Shown: one piece after another, positions 40,565 to 50,300 of the stretch
Layout of the letters: each line of letters begins with the position of its first letter
Position numbering within the stretch: position 1 is the first letter of the stretch
Source: Struthidea cinerea
Taxonomy: Eukaryota > Chordata > Aves > Passeriformes > Corcoracidae
DNA: 64,000 nt
Direction of reading: 5' to 3'
Assembly (NCBI GenBank): GCA_013397865.1
Contig: VZTI01001286.1
Span: 247,235 to 311,234, forward strand
Program-made: the position numbers and the translations under genes
Notes under the pieces: model-generated
The model's input: the letters and a program-made list of their open reading frames with translations, nothing else
Database searches by the model: none
What the model was told of the DNA's origin: nothing

Positions 40565-41650
40565 AGGATCCCAACTGTGTAGAGTTCCCCTGAGCGAGGG
40601 GCTCCAGGAGGGCCTTCTGTGAGAAGTTGCCAGAAGCTTCCTCTGTGTCTGACAGAGCCAATGCCAGCTGGATGGACCCACTGCTGGCCACAGCTGAGCC
40701 CACCAGCAATGGTGGTAGAGCCTCTGTGAGACAGATTTGAGAAGGGTGGGAAGGGGAGGATGGAGAACAGCTGTGAAAAGAGCAGCCAAAGAGGAGTGAG
40801 AACATGTGAGAGAAACAGCTCTGCAGACACCAAGGTCAGTGAAGATGCAGGGGGAGGAGGTGTTCCAGGGGCCAGAGCAGATTCCCCTGCAGCACATGGC
40901 AGTTCATGGTGGAGCTGATATCTCCTTTCTGCCCCTGGAGAACCTCATGCCAGAGACATGGTGCCCAAGGGAGGCTGTGACCCTGTGGGAAGCCTGTGCT
41001 GGAGCAGGCTCCTGGCAGGACTTGCAGACCTGTGGAAAGAGGAGCCCACACTGGAACAGGTTTCCTAGCAGCACTTGTGACCCCATGGGGGACCCACTGG
41101 AGCAGCCTCTTCCTGAAGGGATGCACTCCATGTAAGGGGTCCCACACAGGAGCAGTTTTTGAAAAACTATAGCCTATGGGAGGCACTCAAATTGGAGAAG
41201 TTCATGGAGGACTCTCTCCTGTGGGAGGGACCCCATGCTGGAGCAGGGGAAGAGTGTGAGGAGTCCTCCTGCTGAGGAGGAAGGAACAACAGAGACAATG
41301 TGTGATGAACTGACCACAGCCCCCATTTCCTGTCCTCCTGCATCACTGTGGGGGAAGCAGGTAGAGAATTCAGGAGTAAAGTTAAGCCCAAGAAGAAAGA
41401 AGGGGTGGGGAAAACATACTTTTAAAGTTTTATTTCTCATTATTCACTCTGATTTGATTGGTAATAAATTATTTTTCCCTGAATCAAGACTGTTTTCCCT
41501 GTCACAGTAATTGTTGAGTGATGTCTCTCTCCCCTTATCTACACCCACAAGCCTTTTGTAGTGTTTCCTCTCCCTTGTCCAGCTGCAGAGGGGAGTGATA
41601 GAGGTGTTTTTGTGGGCACCTGGTGTCCAGCCAGGGTCAGCCCACAACAA
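40565..41650 (+). mobile_element. Probable solitary LTR of an avian endogenous retrovirus
   Basis: A GC-richer block of about 1.1 kb, unlike its surroundings, with an AATAAA at 41462-41467 and a 3' end GGCACCTGGTGTCCAGCCAGGGTCAGCCCACAACA. I recognise this ending and the GAACATGTGAGAGAAACAGC stretch as part of a dispersed avian repeat, but cannot name the family. Its middle (about 40990-41260) is built of imperfect units of roughly 46 bases around CTGGAGCAG. No gag, pol or env reading adjoins it, so a solitary LTR is the simplest view. The 5' boundary is uncertain and I found no target duplication. Open frames inside it are accidental. Confidence 0.55.
40990..41260. repeat. Imperfect ~46-base direct repeats inside the LTR-like element
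   Basis: Variants of CTGGAGCAG followed by a CCTG or GTGGGA motif recur at about 41000, 41051, 41097, 41149, 41192 and 41238. Spacing is irregular (roughly 43-52 bases) and the units are diverged, so this is an old internal tandem array of the element and not a recent expansion. Confidence 0.6.
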
Positions 41651-42069
41651 GAGTATTGCTGTGTTTATATTCAGGCATTGGTAGCTGGTGACAGAGACTA
41701 GGAAATAGCAATTTGGTATCTAATATAACTTTTATTCAGACTATTTATAGAAACCATTTATTTCTTACAATTATTCTGAAGTGAAGAAGCTCAGTTTCAG
41801 ATTTGACTGTAGTGTATTTACTGCAGAAGAAATAAATAATTCAGTTGGTATTTCTAAAAATATAATTAGTTGATGAGTCAGAGAAGAATTTCATTTTCAT
41901 AAATGTTAAGGCTGGAAGACTGGGATCATCATGATCAGTGTGTCTTGACCTGTGACTCTGCCATGTCTTAGGAGGCTGTCTGGTAATTCCTGAGTCAATT
42001 TGTAATCAAGCTGGAAGATTCTTCAGAGGAGACTGAATAAAGGGCCCAAACCACATTCTTGCAATGTGC

Positions 42070-42110
42070 TTGTTTGCTTGTGTGAAATGTTATTTCACAC
42101 AAACAAACAA
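42070..42110. repeat. Near-perfect inverted repeat (19-base arms, 3-base loop)
   Basis: Left arm 42070-42088 and right arm 42092-42110 pair with a single mismatch around the loop GTT. The centre reads TGTGTGAAAT-GTT-ATTTCACACA. Confidence 0.9.
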
Positions 42111-42257
42111 AAGGCATACCTCACAAACAAGCCTGAACGTGGTGATTATTCATTTTTATAAAAAAATTAAAGACCATTAACACTTACTAATTTCTGATAG
42201 CTCAGTGCAAATTTTTAGAACTTCATACATAACTGTGAACCACTATGTCTGTGTGTT

Positions 42258-42290
42258 TGTATGTATATATATATATATTTATACATATAA
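42258..42290. repeat. (TA)n microsatellite with TG-rich lead
   Basis: TGTGTGTTTGTATG leads into a run of about nine TA units, then TTTATACATATAA. Similar short AT runs occur at 18410-18427 and 30963-30978. Confidence 0.8.
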
Positions 42291-42641
42291 GGCAATGAAA
42301 CATATTTCCATTTATGGGAATCTAAGCCTTACCAAGAACCTGTATCAGCCACGGGAGATGTGCAAATAGAAAATAAAGCAGCTGGGATAAAATGAAAAAC
42401 ATAAACTAATCAAACTCTAGACTGCAATAAAAGCTGCCATGAAAGAAGAAAATGAAAACCAAAAATTAACACCATATAGAGCAAAAGTTCAAGATTTTAT
42501 TGACTGGATAACAGACTTTTATGTACTCATTGGTCAGTCATTTTCCATATTGATTTTATGCCACTGCACTTTAGCCCTGGCTTAGCCATGCACACATATT
42601 CTTTTTTTTTTTTTTTTTTTTTCCTCCTAAAGTAATGGCTG

Positions 42642-42678
42642 NNNNNNNNNNNNNNNNNNNNNNNNNNNNNNNNNNNNN
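42642..42678. other. Assembly gap (37 N)
   Basis: Run of N just after a 21-base poly-T tract (42602-42622). The 16 bases before the gap (42626-42641, CCTAAAGTAATGGCTG) recur exactly after it (42691-42706), so this gap also appears to split a duplicated or misjoined stretch. Confidence 0.98.
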
Positions 42679-43976
42679 TTTGTTTTCCTGCCTAAAGTAA
42701 TGGCTGTCTTCAATATGAGTAAAGGCCACTCAAGTCAGCCAAATAACTCTATGCGCTCAAGGTCAAAGTCTAAAGAAGAAGGACTGAAAGACATGCGAGA
42801 TGAGGACTCAAACCCTGCTGAACAGAGCAGAACCTGCCATTCCTAACATCACTGCTCCATCCACAATGGCCCAGGACACAAACCAGGCCACTGTAACACA
42901 GTGTGGAAGAAGGAAGAAGAGAGATGTTTGTAACTCAGCTCTAGATGACCTTTAATAGTAGACATTTGAGTGCTGGAGCTCAACAAGCAGATATAAAGGC
43001 CAGCTACCTAGAAACTAAGAGCTTGTACTGCAAGCAAAAGCAGCCTAGATTGCAATGACAACATTACTAATTCTTGACATACTGTTAAAAAACACATGTG
43101 GCCAACGGTGACATGAATCGGGAATTGGTTCTGGAGAGTTTACAGCCTGCTGTCCACAAGCAGGAATTTACAAGCAGAGGGATGAACTGTGAATCAAAGA
43201 CCAAGCAGGTGAGGCCCTTAACAGGGCTTCGATTGCTGGCAAAGAGGTTTTGAATGGAGGAAAGTACAAGGTTAAAGGGACCAGTATGAGTCGGCTCTTG
43301 CGTCCGCTATTAAAAAATACATTTCAGGCCTGTATTTGAAGGTTTAGCAAAGACAGTGGAAACAGTCTTAAGGCATATTAGTTATGGGAAAATGTACATC
43401 AGCACTATTCAATCTTGGGCGATCCTCGCCTCTTGCAGTAGCTGAAAATATGGGTTTATTTATGTTCTAGAGCAGCTATGCCTAAAAAATTATGTACAGT
43501 TAGCCAGTTTTGGGAAAGGAGCTGAGACATAGTGTTTTGGATGACTTCTTTGGGTAGCAAACCCAGTAAGGAGAGGAAAGTGATGTTTTTCCCTTTAATT
43601 GGCCCTTGGAATGGAGCTCTCTGACTCCGTGGTCCTCAGTGTGAAAGCACCTCCTACTCACAATTTCTGCCTGTTTTTTCAGCATCTTTTTTTGCCCAAA
43701 GTATGGAAGAATATAATATTTACAAGGTGTTCTCTTCAATGTTATGATTCAATAGAAAAATGCTTGTGCTCTGCTTTCCATGCCAAGATCTGCATCTGTG
43801 AATCAGTGCTAATGCCTCATCGTTATTCATATGCCAAACAGACCTTTTCACAATTCTCCCTGGTTCAGAGATGATAAAAGATGAATTTTTAAGCTTCTAA
43901 CTGCAGAGTGCAGTGTGTTACAAGGAAAACATACTGGAGTTAGACTTAAAATATATACAAATCTTTTCTGCATCAT

Positions 43977-43982
43977 TTTATT
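43977..43982 (-). promoter_or_regulatory. Candidate FHL5 polyadenylation signal
   Basis: Reads AATAAA on the minus strand, 191 bases below the FHL5 stop codon. Cleavage would fall near 43950-43965, giving a short 3' UTR of about 200 bases. Other AATAAA-like hexamers occur further down (for example near 43455), so a longer 3' UTR is possible. Confidence 0.5.
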
Positions 43983-44173
43983 AACCAGTATGGGGAGGTT
44001 GTTTAATTTTTGCTTATAAGCAGCTGAGAACTATGACAGAGTTAAACTGCTGATGGAAAGTTGCTTGAATGACTAAATAACTGTAATATCTTTTATGTGG
44101 TTTTCTTACAGCAGAGCAGTGAACTACGTTGTTACAGAGTGGGAATAATGCAGGTGCACATCTTTCCTCGAAA

Positions 44174-44325
44174 CTACGAAGCAGAGCCACATTTGTGGCA
44201 AAGGATGTCATCCTGCCGAGTGAGGAATTCCTGGCCCACCAGGGAGACAGAGCATTTTGCACAGTTAAAGCATTCCCCATGCCACTGACGCTCCTCAAAT
44301 GAGATGTATTTGGCACCTCCGAGAG
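44174..44325 (-). CDS. FHL5: FHL5 last coding exon: LIM4 and stop
   Basis: 152 coding bases after acceptor ctctctttcag. It completes Ala231 and encodes residues 232-280, ending CHKCGSAS, then TAG at 44176-44174. LIM4 ligands H246, C249, C252, C255, C273 and C276 are intact. The sequence LGGAKYISFEERQWH is closer to what I recall of FHL2 than of mammalian FHL5, whereas the following CSVSLVG is shared with FHL5. The open frame continues upstream of the acceptor to 44377, but that part is intronic. Confidence 0.93.
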
Positions 44326-47300
44326 CTGAAAGAGAGTATGTAAAAAAAGAAGATCTGAATCCAGTATTTCTGGACATGGTTCAGTAATGCAACAGATGAC
44401 TTTTTGGTGTGTGATCAGGTTGTCATTCATAGAACAAACAGACAAATGAACAAAAATCCATATTCGGATTCGGAAATTTTCTTTGTTGGCTGAATTGAAA
44501 AATAACTTTAAAATTAATGCAGTGAGAAATATTTCAAGCAAAGACACAAGTCGCTTGCTTGCATATCCCTTTGAGATCTGAACACAGTGGGTTTATCTGA
44601 ATGTCCATTCAGGTTTGCTGATCTTCCCAACAAACTGTCACGAAATTTATTTGCAATATGTTGAAACATATAGTTTCTATACAACACTGAATGAAATTTG
44701 ATAATTTCCACCTAACTTTCTTCAAATGGATTATTTTGGAAATTACTAGATCGTGGGATTCCTAGCAGAAGAATCTGAAAAAAAAATCTTAAGGTTTGGG
44801 GGGATTTGGATAATTTTGGTGTTGTTTTTTTGTTGTTGTTTTGTAGTTTGTTTTTTTTTAAATCATACACATGCGATTGGGTATTCATCAATTTCTTTGT
44901 CCACTGACATACGCAGCATGCACCTGTAAGAATCAGGCAGTACGTTTCAACAGTTGACTCCACACATAATAGGATCAAAATTCAGAACACCAGCAAATGC
45001 TCTCAGAAAACTTCAGCTTTTCATAGACCAGTGACATACATGTCTAATTAGAAGTCACATATAAGTATACAAGGATGCATTCAATAGAGCTATGTTGCAT
45101 TTGGCAAGCTTTCTAATTTGACAGGTGTGCCTTACCAGCAGGCAGTTAATCTATGTTCAGTTTGATCACATTTGCATTTAAAAACAAAAACAAAGAAATC
45201 ACGGAGGGACTTGTGTTTACTGTCACAGGAAGAGCAAAAAAATGCCCTTTTTTATATTCTTAAGGAGGAATTTTATTACAGAAAGGTCTAAATCAAACAA
45301 TGGAGGAACTCCTTTGGGCGCATAAAACAACTCCTCATCAGTTAGGAACATGTGTGATCAGTATGTTCAAGCAAGATACAGGACATGTGACACAGAGAGA
45401 GTCTCTTTGGTAGTTAACTCCTTAAGTCTTTCATTATGATGGGAGTATTTTAAATGTTTTTTTCTAAAGTGAAAATCTTCTTTGAGAGGAGAATGATGAT
45501 TCATTGCTGTCTGGCCCCCTCTAGAAGACGAGACTCACCTGTAATAGGTTTCTTGCAAGTAGCACACTTCTCAGCATAAAATCTGCTGAAACAGTCTACA
45601 CAGTACGGGTACTCATCTTTGGAAATGAATCTTTGCCCAGACAGCTGGGTTTTACACCCAGCACACACAAAGCACTCTTTGTGCCAAGGCTGGTCATGGT
45701 AGGTCACTCCTCCAGAAGTTATAACCTAATGCATTGACAAAGAAGGACAGAACAAAGCAACAAAGGTGTGAATCATGAAGGATCATCCAATCCTTCATAA
45801 GTACTTCCTTTCTCTCTTCCCATACGCACAAGAGAAAAGAGTGTGGTCACATCAACTGTTTTTCATCTAGATTATCCATTTAACTACCTGGAGTTGAGCT
45901 CAACATGCTGCTGGTCTGTTATTCTCAATTTTCTATCACAGTAAAACCTCATAATTTGTAATAAACATGTTATCTTTTAATGAAATTTTTCTGTTATACT
46001 GTAGATAAATGTTTAGAATCAGGCATGCTCTGAGAAGAGAAATTCCCAGTGATAAGCAGTGGGTGAGAGAACAGATGTTGAGATAATAGTTAATCTCCAA
46101 CAAGTATTTTGCTATCTCTCAACTGCAACAGTATTTTAAATAGGAAGAAAGACAGCAAAGAAACAGAAGTAAAACAGAAAGGAGATTTACATGGTCAGAA
46201 GAAGAGAAAAATCATGTTTATCAGTGTCATCAACTTCTCTTTGCCGGCAATACACTAACAGCTCTGCCCTGGTTATTTCTGAAGAGGGAAATTTCCAGTT
46301 GTTCTATGGCTCCCATGTGTGTGGTAGAGAGCTGGTTTCACAGGAGTTGTGAGAGACCGTACAGAGAAATTTCTATAAAGATGAGCTGTAAGATAGTGTT
46401 TCTACCATCAAGTCACATGCATGACAGGGAATGAATCAATGAATAAATGAACAAATGCTGTTGGAACAGGAGGAGAAAAAGTTCGACAAACTTAAGTAAA
46501 ACTAGTGGTATCATCAAATTTCCCCGGGGAATACAGTTTCAGGAAAATAAAGAATAATACTGGGTCATGTCAAGCAATAAAGAGATTTAAATAGTTCCTG
46601 ATCCCTGTAACTTTCCAGTTTTGGGCTGCTTTGTAGTTATGGTTGCTTTTCCATTAAAATCTAAAAATCGCTGGCACAAAACTCAAGATTCAGTTTGGCA
46701 ATTTAATCATTTTGGGCTCAATTCTCATGTATGGGAATTGATGCAAGTTTCAGAAGTAAAATGGCTTTAGCTGTAATATAGAGGGACTCTGCATTCCTGG
46801 AATTTTTAAGAAGCAAATCCTGATTATTTCATGTAGGTGCTGCTAACATCAATGCCTCTAATAAACATTGAGCAAAATTACTATAATTGCCATGTGCTCA
46901 TTTAACACAAATAAAAGGCTAGATGTAGAGACATGGGGATATATAAAAGTACTTTCTGAAGTTTAACTACTTAAGAACAAAATAGGCAACATATTTTCCT
47001 TAAATTAAAACTTTTTGTTAGAGGTAGAGGTTTACAGGTAAACATTAAATAACTACAGGAAATTATAAGTTATTGATGAAGTGAAAAAAAAATCCTTTCA
47101 GAGTGATGCAGGTATTAAACAATAAGTAAGATTCTGCCATAAAAAAACAGCTTAAAACATTTCCCTAGAGTGCAGTATCACACTAGAATAGTATGATGCT
47201 TTAAGCATTTTCATCAGCCAGAGGCAATTTTAGAACATGAGAAATCGAGGGAGGGAAGAACTGATTTATCTGTACTTGGGGGAAAAAAGAAATCAAACCA

Positions 47301-50300
47301 AGCTTTCTGGTACCATCATGTATTGAAGCAGTGGGACTCTTGACTAATGTTATCACAATTGAATGTTACTTAATCTACTAATTGCCTGATACTTTTCAAG
47401 AAAAAATAGCCAAGATTGTGGATTATTTGCTCAGTTTAGGTGGCTAATTATGCATATGAATATATCTGAAAAATTATGGAAAAAGAGCCATATTTACCAA
47501 GGCAAAAGCAGAGATTTTCAGGAAAGAAGTGTTTTACATAACTTTCCATTTAACCTTTGCTAAAAATCACAATCAATAACTAAAGAAGCCCAAAGCACTT
47601 GTTTTGGTAAATAAGTGTATTTCAGATATAATCAGTCTTAGATTAATATTAACTAGAGTGGACAGCAGACACTGTTGCAGTTTGCTTTCAGTGTCCAATG
47701 TCAAAAGGAAGACTCTGCTCTTACTCTTAATCTGCCAGACATTTCACATGATCCAGGCCTTTCCCCATGAGCAATATTGTCTCATTAGGGCAATTTTTGC
47801 ATCGTATGTTTAATTACCTTTTTGCAAGCATAGCAATGGTGAGCAAATTGCTTCTCAAAACAGGGCACACAGTAATTCTCATTGTCTTTGGTGATTAATG
47901 GTTTTGTTCCCAGTGGTTGCCGACAATACTGGCAAACAAAACAGGATTCATGCCAGGAACTTCCCTTAAATTCCATTTTACGTGAACCTGAAAAAAACCA
48001 AAGTGAACAATCCCCTCAGATATGGCCTTGTAACATAAGTTTTAAATGCTGGGAATGCTCTTGTTTTGAACCTTCTATCTCAGTATCGGATTATCCAAGA
48101 AAACACTTATCTTCAATTTAATAGAGCTTCTAAAGACGCACTTGAAATTTCAAGAACACGTTCAGTGCCATATAATCATCTGGCAAAAGATGTGCTGAAT
48201 TGCCTAAGCTGTGATTTTTAGAGTCTGTTTTTATATGAATCTTTTGGGGGTTCTTCTTTGTGATCGTGCTTCAGTTGCTCAGTTTCTCTCCAGCCAGCCA
48301 AGTCAGTGATAATGTTCAGGTACACAGCACTTTCATGAATTAGAGATTAATTTGCTGGAGGTTTAGTACATTTATTATTGTTCTGCCTTCTGTCTTCCTT
48401 AAACTAAGGCTCCTTCACTTATAAACACATTATTTATCTTCATCAGCTTAAACTGGCAACTTTCTAAAAGTAAGTGTTTTTTCTGTGATACAGCACGTTA
48501 CACTGCCTTCTCTTATAGCTCATCATTTCTGACCTAGATCAACAATCCTTTTTATCATGTTTAACTAGATGCTTTTGATACAGCACAAGGACAGAAAGTT
48601 GCTCAGTTTAATGTTTGCCAGAGGAGTTTCAGAGCTTATATCTCTGTGTACAGGTGTCCTCTCTTGATGTAGAAGCCTAAGTCTAATAAATGCACCTATG
48701 TCTGAGAACAATTTTTCCAGTGGACCTCCATCATAACTTCCTACCTGTAGGTAGCATCAGACAGCACAGAGAGATGCAAGGTGCTTTACCATCCTTTCCA
48801 CACGAAGAAGAGGATTGCTGCTATAACTGATTAATCCCACTGTGGGGCCAGTGGAGAAACTACTGTTTGTATTTAGACACCAAAAGCTTGCAGCTTCTTC
48901 CCAGTGATCAGAAGGCTGACTTCACTGTCTTTGTCAACTGGGTCTTGTCAACACAGAGCTAGCAAGCTGATGAGAAGGAAGTTAATGATACAGAGACTGG
49001 CTGGCATTCCCATGCCACTGTTGCACTGTTTCTCACACCTTCAGGCACTTGCTGCAAGGGTTTAGACTCTGTCACAAAACATGCAGCATGGTTATACACC
49101 AGAAGGTAATAATGCAAACCTGAGTGTACTCTGGTACTTTTTAAATCACATCTAGTAAGGTGTGCCTATTTGACAACATTTTTGTAAACTATATGCGGTT
49201 TAAGCAGTTTATAATCCTTAAAATGAACACAACTCTATTTTTATAATATTTTTTTCCACTAATGCAGATTTTGCTTGTAATGAAAAGGAAACAAACTGTA
49301 AAAATACAGATCAGTGTTCCAGGTTGAATGCGACATGAATAATCTAGTATCAATAGTAAGACAATAATTTTGCAAAGCCTGGACCTTACTGTTTGGCATT
49401 AAGATATACTGAAAAATAAATTCCAATGCTACTGCCAAATTTACTGATATTCTCTGTTCCAAAAGTTAGGGACCCACTTTCCTAAGCAAGCAGCTTCCTT
49501 TTGCCACAAATGATGCTGTGGCTTCTCTCAGATGGCTATGAAGAGACAGCTTTTGGGTAATCACTCTTCTGTTTGAGCTTTACTGATGTGGTGGCAATGA
49601 AAAGTCTAAAGCATGTCCTGAACAGCTGAGAAGCAGTTTAGTGGAAAGCACAGAATTATAAAGGTTGCTAAAGGTGGGAAGTAAGCCTATTGTAAACATG
49701 GAAAATATTGTAAAATGGACTTTTATTCATTTTAGTAAATATGCTGCTAATGATTTGAAGGCAAATTGTCATGTTTTGAAAATTTAAATAAAAAATATTT
49801 CTGAGTGAAAGCAATACTATAAACAACACAAGCACGGCGCCAGGTCAGTGTGGAAATCATGCAGGTGACTTGTCTAATCTGGCACTCCTGCTCACAATAG
49901 CTCAGTTTGTCTACCTATGCTCACAGCAGGATATGCTTCCTAAGAACTGCAACAGAATCAAGGGCATCACATGAACACATTTTACCCTGCATTGAATTCT
50001 TAATATTTTTATAAGGATTCATAAGACCTGTCAGTGGTAGGTCAGAAGTGTGCCTGCCCTCTCCTCACTGCTGGGAGAGTGCTACACGCAAAGGAAGAGT
50101 AGTCACCTCGAAGATGTTCTGAAAGTCAAGGACCTTGTAGCTCGGTTATTCTAGGAGGTGGTCATAATTAAAAATGCGGTTCCATTTTTCACCAAAGGGT
50201 CCCTGTTGTCTTACCTGGCATAATGGTCTTCTGGCAGTGAAAACACTTGGATGAATACTCATCAGAGTAGCATTCGGTACACAGCAAGACCTCGTCCTTG

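Larger units (their letters stand above)
41651..43954. other. Spacer between LTR-like element and FHL5 3' end
   Basis: Contains the hairpin at 42070-42110, the TA run, the second assembly gap and a 48-codon polar frame at 42700-42846. No established gene. Confidence 0.6.

Noticed and set aside
40550..41186. Several overlapping 70-116-codon frames on both strands
   Set aside because: They arise from the repetitive GC-rich LTR-like element. All frames stay open because the units lack stops.
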